Positions 8,573 through 16,917 of a stretch of 64,000 bases of DNA are shown here, piece by piece. Each line of letters opens with the position of its first letter. The first letter of the stretch is position 1. The notes beneath the pieces are model-generated. The model had not been told where the DNA came from and made no database searches. It was given only the letters and a program-made list of their open reading frames with translations. Source of the DNA: Chryseobacterium sp. SC28 (GTDB lineage Bacteria; Bacteroidota; Bacteroidia; Flavobacteriales; Weeksellaceae); NCBI RefSeq assembly GCF_003932955.1, contig NZ_QOVY01000009.1, positions 44,261 through 108,260 on the forward strand, given 5' to 3'. The translations under genes and the position numbers were made by a program.

Positions 8573-9541
8573 ATGGAAAGCAATATCTTAGATTGTGTCA
8601 TCGTAGGATCGGGACCGGCAGGTTTTACGGCCGCGATATATGCAGCCCGGGCGAATCTGAAACCCGAGCTCTTTACAGGGCTGGAACCTGGAGGGCAACT
8701 TACCACCACTACAGATGTGGAAAATTTTCCGGGATTTCCAGACGGGATCTCGGGGCCGGAAATGATGCTCCTGCTTCAAAAACAAGCAGAACGATTCGAT
8801 ACCAAAGTGCATTACGAGATGATTACCAAAGTAGAGTTTTCCCAAAAGAGAGGCGGCATTCACAAATTGAGTACGGGTTCGCGCGAGATTCTGGCTAAAA
8901 GTGTGATTATTTCCACCGGAGCAACGGCAAAATATCTGGGTTTGCCAGACGAAAAAAAATATTCCGGAGGAGGCGTTTCTGCCTGCGCCACTTGTGACGG
9001 ATTTTTCTACCGAGGGCAAGACGTCGTCGTCGTAGGAGCGGGCGATACTGCTGCGGAGGAAGCCACATACCTCGCCAATATTTGCAAAAAAGTAACATTG
9101 CTCGTGAGAAAAGACCATTTCCGGGCTTCCAAAGTGATGGTGGAAAGGGTGCTCAATACTCCAAATATCGAGGTGAAATATAACCACGAGCTCATCGGCA
9201 TCGAAGGGGAAAATGCTTTGGTAGAAAGAGCAATAGTAATAAATAATCTCACGAAAGAAGTTTTCACAATCGATGTTCACGGCATCTTTATCGCCATCGG
9301 CCACAAACCCAATACGGCCATCTTCAAAGGTCAGGTAGACTTGGACGAGTACGAATATATCATTACGGAAGGCAAATCGGCGAGAACCAATGTGCCGGGC
9401 ATTTTTGCCGCCGGTGATGTTCAGGATCGCCACTACAGGCAAGCCATTACTGCGGCGGGCAGCGGATGTATGGCCGCGATGGATGCCGAAAAATATCTCG
9501 GCGAATTGGCGGGAGAGAACCACACTTGGGTGGAACGATAA
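8573..9541 (+). CDS. trxB: Thioredoxin-disulfide reductase
   Basis: A 322-residue NADPH-dependent flavoprotein that reduces thioredoxin. The FAD-binding motif GSGPAG is at residues 12-17, the redox-active CATC disulfide at 138-141, the NADPH-binding GAGDTA at 155-160, and the C-terminal FAD motif (GIFAAGDVQD) near 280-289. Length and order match low-molecular-weight bacterial TrxB. It starts at ATG 8573 and is followed 39 bases later by crcB on the same strand. Confidence 0.96.
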   Translation: MESNILDCVIVGSGPAGFTAAIYAARANLKPELFTGLEPGGQLTTTTDVENFPGFPDGISGPEMMLLLQKQAERFDTKVHYEMITKVEFSQKRGGIHKLSTGSREILAKSVIISTGATAKYLGLPDEKKYSGGGVSACATCDGFFYRGQDVVVVGAGDTAAEEATYLANICKKVTLLVRKDHFRASKVMVERVLNTPNIEVKYNHELIGIEGENALVERAIVINNLTKEVFTIDVHGIFIAIGHKPNTAIFKGQVDLDEYEYIITEGKSARTNVPGIFAAGDVQDRHYRQAITAAGSGCMAAMDAEKYLGELAGENHTWVER

Positions 9542-9580
9542 TCCGAAATAATCAACCGATTTTCATAATAATCAAGCAGG

Positions 9581-9946
9581 ATGAGAGCTATAGTGTATAT
9601 TTTCCTCGGGGGCGGGTTGGGCAGCGTCTTTCGATTCCTGATCTCCAATTATACTCAGAGATTGTGGCATATCCAAACATTTCCAATGGGAACATTTGTA
9701 GTAAATCTTACAGGTTGCTTGCTGATTGGGATTTTGTCCGCCTATTTTTTGAGAATAGATAATTCTCTAAAATATCTCTTGATCACGGGTCTATGCGGAG
9801 GCTACACCACATTTTCGACCTTTTCTGCCGAGAATTATTCCTTGTGGCAAAGCGCTCACTACGGTATTTTGGCTTTATACGTTTTGCTAAGTGTGGTTTT
9901 GGGATTATTGATGGTATTTCTGGGTTTTCAAATGTTCCGGACTTAA
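9581..9946 (+). CDS. crcB: Fluoride exporter CrcB/FluC
   Basis: A 121-residue inner-membrane protein with four hydrophobic helices, forming the dual-topology dimeric fluoride channel. Family motifs are present: the glycine-rich start followed by Arg18, MGTFVVNLTGC (36-46) with the conserved Asn42, and GGYTTFSTFS (73-82) carrying the phenylalanines that line the pore. No fluoride riboswitch could be recognised upstream. It probably shares a transcript with trxB. Confidence 0.93.
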   Translation: MRAIVYIFLGGGLGSVFRFLISNYTQRLWHIQTFPMGTFVVNLTGCLLIGILSAYFLRIDNSLKYLLITGLCGGYTTFSTFSAENYSLWQSAHYGILALYVLLSVVLGLLMVFLGFQMFRT

Positions 9947-9993
9947 GAATTTCTAATGGACAACGAAAGATCTCAAGTTTTTTATTATAATTA

Positions 9994-10025
9994 TTTGGTT
10001 ACAATCCAAAAGCTTTTTATATTTG
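9994..10025 (+). promoter_or_regulatory. Promoter of tRNA-Ser
   Basis: A TTTG element at 9994-9997 and a TATATTTG -7 box at 10018-10025 are separated by 20 bases. This is the best match in the window to the Bacteroidota TTTG-N19/20-TAnnTTTG promoter. The tRNA begins 34 bases after the -7 box. Confidence 0.7.
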
Positions 10026-10059
10026 CACCACCGAAAACGAGAGGTTGGGAGCGGGGAAT

Positions 10060-10144
10060 GGAGAGATGGCAGAGTGGTCGATTGCGGTAGTCTTGAAAAC
10101 TATTGACTGTAACAGGTCCGGGGGTTCGAATCCCTCTCTCTCCG
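10060..10144 (+). tRNA. tRNA-Ser (anticodon TGA)
   Basis: The acceptor arms GGAGAGA (10060-10066) and TCTCTCC (10137-10143) pair perfectly. The T arm is GGGGG-TTCGAAT-CCCTC. The anticodon loop CTTGAAA has TGA in the anticodon position with a five-pair stem. A long variable arm between the anticodon stem and the T arm is typical of serine tRNA, and the discriminator base is G. The 3' CCA is not fully encoded (GCAAAA follows). Confidence 0.96.
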
Positions 10145-10157
10145 CAAAATATTATTT

Positions 10158-10184
10158 AAGACGCCATTTGGTGTCTTTTTTTTG
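10158..10184 (+). terminator. Rho-independent terminator after tRNA-Ser
   Basis: An 8-bp stem AAGACGCC/GGTGTCTT (one G-T pair) with an ATTT loop is followed by a run of T. It lies 14 bases after the tRNA. Confidence 0.85.
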
Positions 10185-10351
10185 TTCCGGTTCTGCACCA
10201 AAGCCACGCCACGTTGCATCTGAGATGACAGGCAATATTGGAGGGATTATCTCTTTCACTTCTGAACAAGAAACTTGTAATAATGATTCAAATGCAGATA
10301 TCACTTATTCAATCTTTAAAAATAAATAGCCAATTCAACCGAAAAATTTAA

Positions 10352-10359
10352 TAATTTTG
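10352..10359 (+). promoter_or_regulatory. -7 box (TAATTTTG) for cmoA
   Basis: TAATTTTG fits TAnnTTTG and ends 14 bases before the cmoA ATG. No clear -33 element is seen. Confidence 0.35.
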
Positions 10360-10373
10360 CGAAATAAAATCTT

Positions 10374-11114
10374 ATGGAAGAAAACGTGAATTCTGATGAA
10401 GTTTTTAAACAAAAACTAGAAAATCTTTTTGACTTCGAGTTCAATAACGAAGTTGCCGGTGTTTTTGACGATATGGTAAGCCGCTCTGTTCCTTTTTATG
10501 AAGAAATGCAGCGAATGACCAGTGAATTGGCCGGAAGGCACGCCCAGCAGGGAACCAATGTTTATGACCTGGGATGTTCCACGGGAACTACAATGCTTTT
10601 GATGGACAAAAAAATACCCAACGATATCAAATTCGTTGGTATCGACGACTCTGAAGAAATGATTCACAAATGTCGGGAAAAACTCAACAATTTTAAGTTG
10701 AATCGAGAAATTGATCTGGAGGTGGCCGATTTGACCCAAGACATTCCTGTGCATAATGCTTCTGTGGTCGTGATGGTTTTAGTATTGCAATTCATCAGAC
10801 CGGCACATCGGCTGGACATTGTCCGAAAAATTTGCGAGGGAATGACTAAGAACGGCGTATTCATTCTGATCGAAAAAATACTCACTGAGGAAAAATCTTT
10901 TAACCGCGATTTCATAGATTATTATTACGACTTTAAGCGTAGAAATAATTACAGCGAGTTGGAGATTTCACAAAAAAGAGAGGCTCTCGAAAATATCCTA
11001 ATCCCATATAAAACCAGTGAAAATATCAGTATGCTCCGCAATGCAGGGTTTGGCGAAGTAGAAGTGTTTTTCAGATGGTATAATTTCACTGGCATTATCG
11101 CAAAAAAACTATGA
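10374..11114 (+). CDS. cmoA: Carboxy-S-adenosyl-L-methionine synthase (CmoA)-like methyltransferase
   Basis: A 246-residue class I SAM-dependent enzyme. The glycine-rich SAM motif DLGCSTG is at residues 65-71. The spans FDDMVSRSVPFYEEM, NASVVVMVLVLQF and DFKRRNNYSELEISQKREAL match E. coli CmoA from start to finish, well beyond a generic methyltransferase match. CmoA converts SAM and prephenate to carboxy-SAM, used by CmoB to make cmo5U34 in tRNA. No cmoB is present in the window. The stop overlaps the ATG of the next gene by four bases, so the two are translationally coupled. Confidence 0.85.
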   Translation: MEENVNSDEVFKQKLENLFDFEFNNEVAGVFDDMVSRSVPFYEEMQRMTSELAGRHAQQGTNVYDLGCSTGTTMLLMDKKIPNDIKFVGIDDSEEMIHKCREKLNNFKLNREIDLEVADLTQDIPVHNASVVVMVLVLQFIRPAHRLDIVRKICEGMTKNGVFILIEKILTEEKSFNRDFIDYYYDFKRRNNYSELEISQKREALENILIPYKTSENISMLRNAGFGEVEVFFRWYNFTGIIAKKL

Positions 11115-11836
11115 TACAGATCGGCAACTTTTTTTTTAAATACAGAAATTTTTTATTTATTGTTCTATATGTGCTTCTATTTATTCCTTCGCCACCATTA
11201 TTCAGCGAGGCAATATTTGGAGCTGATTATTATTGGATAGCAATTGTGGTGGGGCTGCTCATTACCATCTTAGGACAAGCAATTCGGGGCGCCACCATTG
11301 GTCTCGCTTATATCGTACGAGGCGGAAAGGATAAAAAAGTATATGCAGAACATTTGGTGACGGAAGGTCTGTTCAGCCACGTCAGAAATCCTTTGTATAT
11401 TGGTAATATTTTAATGCTTTTAGGGCTTGGTATTTTGGCTAATTCATTGATTTACACTGTTATTATAATTCCTATTTTTCTCTTTATATACCAATGCATC
11501 GTGTTGGCCGAAGAGAACTTTTTGAGGAAAAAATTCGGAGGAGAATTCGATATTTATATCAAAAGAGTTCACCGCTGGATACCCACATTAGCAGGCTTTC
11601 GCGAAACCTTCGCCAATATGGAATTTAAGTGGAAAAGATGGCTGATCAAAGAATATAATACCCAGTTTATCTGGCTTTGCGGGATCGTCTTGATTATATT
11701 ATTTAAGTATCCGCAACTTACTTATGACGATGCTTCTTTGAGAAACACCATTGCAGCAATTCTCGTTCTTATTTTTGCAGTATATTATTTTACGGTGCGA
11801 TATATGAAAAAAACAAAAAAGTGGACTGCTAATTAA
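11111..11836 (+). CDS. Isoprenylcysteine carboxyl methyltransferase-like membrane methyltransferase
   Basis: A 241-residue integral membrane protein with about five or six hydrophobic helices. The SAM-binding core of the ICMT/PEMT family is present: His81, then RNPLY at 92-96, then an EENFLRKKFG motif and a conserved VHRWIP near 180. The family methylates isoprenylcysteine, phospholipids or other membrane substrates; the bacterial substrate here is unknown. The four-base overlap with cmoA suggests the two are made together. The C-terminal 60 residues add two helices. Confidence 0.78.
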   Translation: MIQIGNFFFKYRNFLFIVLYVLLFIPSPPLFSEAIFGADYYWIAIVVGLLITILGQAIRGATIGLAYIVRGGKDKKVYAEHLVTEGLFSHVRNPLYIGNILMLLGLGILANSLIYTVIIIPIFLFIYQCIVLAEENFLRKKFGGEFDIYIKRVHRWIPTLAGFRETFANMEFKWKRWLIKEYNTQFIWLCGIVLIILFKYPQLTYDDASLRNTIAAILVLIFAVYYFTVRYMKKTKKWTAN

Positions 11837-11858
11837 AAAAACATAACGTATTTTTCCT

Positions 11859-11866
11859 TAACTTTG
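11859..11866 (+). promoter_or_regulatory. -7 box (TAACTTTG) for the metal-efflux cluster
   Basis: TAACTTTG matches TAnnTTTG and ends only 5 bases before ATG 11872, implying an almost leaderless transcript. No good -33 element is seen. Confidence 0.4.
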
Positions 11867-11871
11867 TGCTT

Positions 11872-12267
11872 ATGAAAAAAATGCTCGCCATATTTTTTCT
11901 CACGACCTACCTTTTTTCAACAACCGAATTAAACCAGTTGCTGAAGCTTCCTGCGCTGGTAGAGCACTATATCGAGCATACGAAAAGCAACAGCCATATT
12001 TCCATCTTAGACTTTTTGGTTCTTCACTACGAAGGCAACCATTCGAAAAATCGTCAACACAATAAGGATTATGATGATGATCAAAAGCTACCTTTCATCA
12101 TACACAGCGACGTATTAAATTTTTGCTTCGTGCATCCGCAACCTGTTTTTTTCGAATCTTTTCATAAAATTGTTATGGTAGAATCCTCCAAAGTCATGTC
12201 TTTTGATGATTCTTTTATATCCAACCATTTTCTTTCCACAATCTGGCAGCCTCCAAGATCTTGTTAA
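11872..12267 (+). CDS. Small conserved protein preceding CzcA-type efflux genes, function unknown
   Basis: A protein of about 131 residues with a hydrophobic signal-like N-terminus (MLAIFFLTTYLFS), then LNQLLKLPALVEHYIEH and an acidic, histidine-containing middle (HSKNRQHNKDYDDDQKLPF). ATG at 11872 is preferred to GTG at 11866, two codons upstream, because the -7 box lies over the latter. Similar small proteins precede RND metal-efflux genes in Bacteroidota. The His/Asp-rich segment could bind metal, which is inference only. No known domain was recognised. Confidence 0.7.
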   Translation: MKKMLAIFFLTTYLFSTTELNQLLKLPALVEHYIEHTKSNSHISILDFLVLHYEGNHSKNRQHNKDYDDDQKLPFIIHSDVLNFCFVHPQPVFFESFHKIVMVESSKVMSFDDSFISNHFLSTIWQPPRSC

Positions 12268-12564
12268 TTCTTTTTGACCAATAGGTTTTTGATTATTTCT
12301 ATTGCACCTCGCATTCTGAATTTCTGTTTTATTTAACAAGAATGCCCTGTCGATCATTTCTTAGGTTGTTCCGAGGGTTTCCCAAAGACATTTTTGCTAA
12401 GCAATCATTAGAAATCCGAATAAACCGAAATCGCAATATTGTTTACCGTGCAGATTATATAATCGCAGCCTCTTGGTTAATCCTGTTATTTCATTTACAA
12501 TAAGTACTGCTGTACTTTTATGTAATGTTCTTAAATAATAATTTTTGATTAACAAGTAAAATAT

Positions 12565-15500
12565 ATGCTTACCAGAATCATCGCATTTTCCGTAAGGAAC
12601 AAACTCATTATCGGGCTTTTGGTGATAGCGCTCATCGGATTTGGCGCCTACCAAACCACGAAATTGCCTATCGATGCCGTTCCCGATATCTCCAACAATC
12701 AGGTGCAAGTAATCACTATCGCTCCGGCTTTTGGCGCTACGGATATTGAACGGCTCGTTACCTTTCCCATAGAACAAGCAACGGGCAACATTTCCGGCAC
12801 AAAGGAAATACGAAGCTTTTCCCGTTTCGGACTCTCACTCGTTACCATTGTTTTTGAAGACAATGTGGATGTCTATTGGGCACGGCAGCAGGTTGCCGAA
12901 CGCCTTCTGCAGGTTCAGGGTCAAATTCCGACCGGCATTGGCACACCGACTTTAGGACCTATTTCTACCGGTCTTGGCGAAATATATCAATACGTAGTCC
13001 GCCCCAAAAAAGGTTACGAACATAAATATGATGTCACAGAACTGCGCACCATTCAGGACTGGATCGTGCGCCGGCAATTACTCACCGTAAAAGGCGTTGC
13101 CGAAGTGAGCAGTTTTGGCGGCAAACTAAAGCAGTACGAAATCGCAGTAAATCCGGACAAACTCAATGCCTACGGAATCACCATCAATGATGTTTTTTCG
13201 GCTTTGGAAGAGAACAATCAGAATACCGGTGGCGCCTACATCGAGAAAGGTCCCACAGTTCTCTATGTGCGCAGCGAAGGACTTATCGGTACCATAGAAG
13301 ACATCGGCAACATTGCCATCGCAAATAAAAACAACGCAACCCCTTTGTTCATCCGCGATATCGCAACCGTAAAAATAGGCTATGCCACCCGATACGGAGC
13401 AATGACCTATAATGATCAGGGCGAAGTTTCGGGCGCCGTCGTGATGATGCTGAAAGGCGCCAACAGCAGCGAAGTCGTCAAGAACGTAAAAGAAAAAGTG
13501 GCACAAATCCAAAAAACCCTGCCGGAGGGCGTCGTCGTGGAGCCTTTCCTAGATCGCACGAAAATGGTCAATAATGCCATAAGTACAGTGGAAAGAAACC
13601 TGATGGAAGGCGCACTGATCGTAGTTCTCGTTCTGGTTTTGTTCCTTGGGAATTTCAGGGCAGGATTGCTCGTGGCTTCGGTTATTCCGCTGGCGATGCT
13701 TTTTGCCGTTTGTATGATGAATCTCTTTGGCGTGAGTGGCAACCTGATGAGCCTTGGCGCTCTCGATTTCGGACTCATTATCGATGGCGCTGTCATCATC
13801 GTAGAATCGGTGATGCACCAGCTCTCGCACAACGCCCGCTTCCAGCAATTGACCAGTCTATCCAAAAAACAAATGGATCAGACGGTCATCAGTTCTGCGG
13901 GCAAAATGATGAACAGCGCAGTATTTGGGCAAATCATCATTCTGATCGTTTACCTGCCTATTCTGAGTCTGCAAGGTATAGAAGGCAAAATGTTCCGACC
14001 GATGGCTCAGACGGTTGCCTTTGCATTGCTGGGCGCCTTCTTGTTGTCGCTCACCTATATTCCAATGATGACTTCGCTGGTACTGAGCAGGGAAATTAGC
14101 GCTGCGCACAATCTTTCAGATAGAGTGATGCGGCGCGTGGAAGCCTTCTACCAAAAATATCTGTTGAAAGCCATCCGCATACCGAAACTCATTATCGTAT
14201 TGGTTTCCATTTTATTTTTTGTAGCGGCTTTCGTAATGTCGAGATTGGGAGGCGAGTTTATTCCCTCATTAGAGGAAGGGGATTTTGCCGTTGACACCCG
14301 TGTATTAACCGGAAGTAACCTGAATACGACCATTGAAAGTACGCAGAAAGCCGCCCATATCCTGAAAACGCGCTTTCCAGAAGTGATAAAAGTGGTTACC
14401 AAAATAGGCAGTGGCGAGGTACCTACCGACCCAATGCCGATGGATGCCAGCGATATGATGGTGATTTTGAAAGACAAAAGCGAGTGGACTTCTGCCAAGA
14501 CTTTTCCGGAACTATCGGAGAAAATGAGCAAAGCTCTGGAAGATGTGCCGGGCATTACCGCCGGTTTTCAGTATCCGGTCAATATGCGCTTCAACGAGTT
14601 GATGACCGGTGCGCGGCAGGACGTGGTGCTGAAAGTTTTCGGAGACGATCTCGATGTACTGGCTGCTACCGCCGCCAAATTGGGTAAAATAATCAATACG
14701 GTGGACGGTGTCCAAAATCTTTATATAGAACCCATCACCGGAATGCCTCAAGTAATCATCAGTTATAAACGCCCCATCCTTGCCCAATATCATTTATCGG
14801 TAGCCGGCATCAATAAGGTGGTCAATACGGCGTTTGCCGGACAAAGCACAGGATTGGTTTTCGAAGGTGAAAAGCGTTTTGATATGGTGGTGAAGCTGGA
14901 CGAAGACGCCCGAAAAAATTTAGAGGATGTTCGTAATTTGCTGATTCCGACACCTGCCGGACAACAGATTCCATTATCGCAATTGGCAGAAGTGCAGATA
15001 AAAAACGGTCCCAATCAAATTCAGCGGGAGAACACCCAACGCAGGATCATTGTCGGCTTCAATATCAAGGGTCGGGATGTGCAAAGTATTGTGCAAGAAT
15101 TGCAAGCCAAAGTGGATAAGCAAATCAAGCTCCCGGCGGGATACATTGTCACCTACGGTGGTTCTTTTGAAAATCTGAACCAAGCCAAAAGCCGTCTGAT
15201 GGTGGCAGTTCCCATCTCGCTGGCGTTGATATATATTCTGTTGTTTTTCGCTTTCAACTCGGTAAGAGAAAGCCTCTTGATTTACTCCGCTATTCCTCTG
15301 TCGGCAATAGGTGGTGTTTTCTTTTTAGCGCTTCGCGGTATGCCTTTCAGCATCAGTGCAGCCATAGGTTTCATAGCGCTTTTCGGCGTAGCCGTTTTGA
15401 ACGGAATTGTTTTGGTCGCCGAATTTAATCGTTTGAAAAAATCGGGCATCAAGAACATTGTCCGCATCGTGGTAGATGGGACGGAATCCCGCTTGCGCCC

Positions 15501-16905
15501 CGTGCTGATGACCGCGTCTGTAGCTTCTTTGGGTTTCATTCCGATGGCGGTGAGCACTGGAGCGGGTGCCGAAGTGCAACGTCCGCTGGCAACGGTGGTC
15601 ATTGGTGGACTTCTGGGTGCTACATTTCTCACTTTGTTCGTTCTTCCAATATTATTTATTGCATTTGAAAAAGGTTTAAAAATGAATTTATTTAAGAAAA
15701 AACACATCCCATTATTAGTTGTTTTAGGAATTTCATTAATGGGAACGGGTTCTTTGAAAGCCCAACAAACCCTCACCTTAGACCGGGCGATTGAGATGGC
15801 TATTCAGAATAATCAAAATCTGAAAACGGAAAAACTGAAAGCCGATTATGCCAAAGCCATCATCAGAACTTCGGCAGATATTCCGCAAACCGGCATCACA
15901 GCAGATTACGGACAGATCAACAGTGCTTACAACGATACCAAGTTCGGGATTTCGCAGAATATCGCTTTCCCGACGGTTTATAAAAGGCAGAAGGAACGTT
16001 TCACACAAGAATGGAAATACAGTCTATTGAATGTCTCGATGAAGGAATATGAATTAAAAAAAGCCGTTGCCCAAACGTTTTACGCCATTTTGTATTGGCA
16101 GGAAAAAGAAAAACTATTGCGGACGGCAGATTCCTTATACACTGATTTTTACGCCAAAGCTTTGCTGCGCCTGCAAAAAGGAGAAAGCAATATTTTGGAA
16201 AAAACTACAGCCCAGAACCAAAAAGCAGCAATCACCATCCAACTGAAACAGGTGCAGCAGGAATTGGAAAGCGCAAAGTTGCAATGGCAATGGTTGCTAA
16301 ATTCGGATGTAATGTATCTGGCAGAATCTAACGAAAAAATAATGCCGCTGCTAACAGCCGATCCCGGCAAAAATCCTGTATTGCAACTCTTGGAACAGCA
16401 GAAAAATATGGCGGCGAGCCAAACCCTATTAGAAAAATCCAAACTGCTGCCCGGATTGATGTTGGCTTACAATCTCAACAGTTTCAAGGGAACAGGCGCC
16501 GATAATAAGTTGTACAATGCCTCGCCGCAATTCCATTCCGTGCAAGTGGGCGTTTCTATTCCTATATTCTCGCAGTCGCAAAAGGCGAGAGTAGCAGCTT
16601 CGCAAATCTCGGAAAGCATCGCAGACAACCAATTGAAAGCTACCAATATGTATTTGCAAAATCGGTACAAACAACTATCGGAAAGCTATCAGCGCCAGAT
16701 GGAAATCGTGAACGACTACGAAATGGAAGGGCTGAAAAACGCAACCATCGTGACCGAAACGGCGCAAAAGCAATTCCTCAACGGCGAAATCAATTATCTG
16801 GATTTTGTGATGCTCGTCAATCAAGCCATCAGCATTCAAAGTAATTATGCCGATGCGGTAAAATCGCTGAACGATACCATTATTCAAATCAATTATCTTA
16901 ATTAA
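12565..16905 (+). CDS. CzcA-family heavy-metal RND pump fused to a TolC-family outer-membrane protein
   Basis: A 1446-residue fusion. Residues 1-1039 are an HME-RND inner-membrane pump with the first helix near 10-30, two large periplasmic loops and twelve expected helices. In helix 4, Asp401, Asp407 and Glu414 (GALDFGLIIDGAVIIVE) match the proton-relay residues known in Cupriavidus CzcA (D402, D408, E415), which favours divalent Co/Zn/Cd over Cu/Ag. Residues 1040-1446 are a TolC-type efflux protein beginning with its own Met (ATG 15682), a lysine-rich start and a complete signal peptide ending SLKAQQ. The adaptor gene follows 12 bases later. Such fusions are common in Bacteroidota. Confidence 0.93.
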   Translation: MLTRIIAFSVRNKLIIGLLVIALIGFGAYQTTKLPIDAVPDISNNQVQVITIAPAFGATDIERLVTFPIEQATGNISGTKEIRSFSRFGLSLVTIVFEDNVDVYWARQQVAERLLQVQGQIPTGIGTPTLGPISTGLGEIYQYVVRPKKGYEHKYDVTELRTIQDWIVRRQLLTVKGVAEVSSFGGKLKQYEIAVNPDKLNAYGITINDVFSALEENNQNTGGAYIEKGPTVLYVRSEGLIGTIEDIGNIAIANKNNATPLFIRDIATVKIGYATRYGAMTYNDQGEVSGAVVMMLKGANSSEVVKNVKEKVAQIQKTLPEGVVVEPFLDRTKMVNNAISTVERNLMEGALIVVLVLVLFLGNFRAGLLVASVIPLAMLFAVCMMNLFGVSGNLMSLGALDFGLIIDGAVIIVESVMHQLSHNARFQQLTSLSKKQMDQTVISSAGKMMNSAVFGQIIILIVYLPILSLQGIEGKMFRPMAQTVAFALLGAFLLSLTYIPMMTSLVLSREISAAHNLSDRVMRRVEAFYQKYLLKAIRIPKLIIVLVSILFFVAAFVMSRLGGEFIPSLEEGDFAVDTRVLTGSNLNTTIESTQKAAHILKTRFPEVIKVVTKIGSGEVPTDPMPMDASDMMVILKDKSEWTSAKTFPELSEKMSKALEDVPGITAGFQYPVNMRFNELMTGARQDVVLKVFGDDLDVLAATAAKLGKIINTVDGVQNLYIEPITGMPQVIISYKRPILAQYHLSVAGINKVVNTAFAGQSTGLVFEGEKRFDMVVKLDEDARKNLEDVRNLLIPTPAGQQIPLSQLAEVQIKNGPNQIQRENTQRRIIVGFNIKGRDVQSIVQELQAKVDKQIKLPAGYIVTYGGSFENLNQAKSRLMVAVPISLALIYILLFFAFNSVRESLLIYSAIPLSAIGGVFFLALRGMPFSISAAIGFIALFGVAVLNGIVLVAEFNRLKKSGIKNIVRIVVDGTESRLRPVLMTASVASLGFIPMAVSTGAGAEVQRPLATVVIGGLLGATFLTLFVLPILFIAFEKGLKMNLFKKKHIPLLVVLGISLMGTGSLKAQQTLTLDRAIEMAIQNNQNLKTEKLKADYAKAIIRTSADIPQTGITADYGQINSAYNDTKFGISQNIAFPTVYKRQKERFTQEWKYSLLNVSMKEYELKKAVAQTFYAILYWQEKEKLLRTADSLYTDFYAKALLRLQKGESNILEKTTAQNQKAAITIQLKQVQQELESAKLQWQWLLNSDVMYLAESNEKIMPLLTADPGKNPVLQLLEQQKNMAASQTLLEKSKLLPGLMLAYNLNSFKGTGADNKLYNASPQFHSVQVGVSIPIFSQSQKARVAASQISESIADNQLKATNMYLQNRYKQLSESYQRQMEIVNDYEMEGLKNATIVTETAQKQFLNGEINYLDFVMLVNQAISIQSNYADAVKSLNDTIIQINYLN

Positions 16906-16917
16906 ATTCTAATCACA

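Noticed and set aside
9581..9946. Fluoride riboswitch upstream of crcB
   Set aside because: Only 39 bases separate trxB and crcB and no fluoride-aptamer motif is seen there.
10045..10329. Open frame of 94 codons covering tRNA-Ser and following DNA
   Set aside because: Its first part translates the tRNA and its terminator. The later part (to 10329) has protein-like composition but no start or partner; a gene remnant is possible but unsupported.
12268..12564. Regulatory RNA or regulator gene upstream of the metal pump
   Set aside because: The 297-base gap holds no convincing coding frame or metal-regulator operator; no MerR- or ArsR-type gene is nearby.
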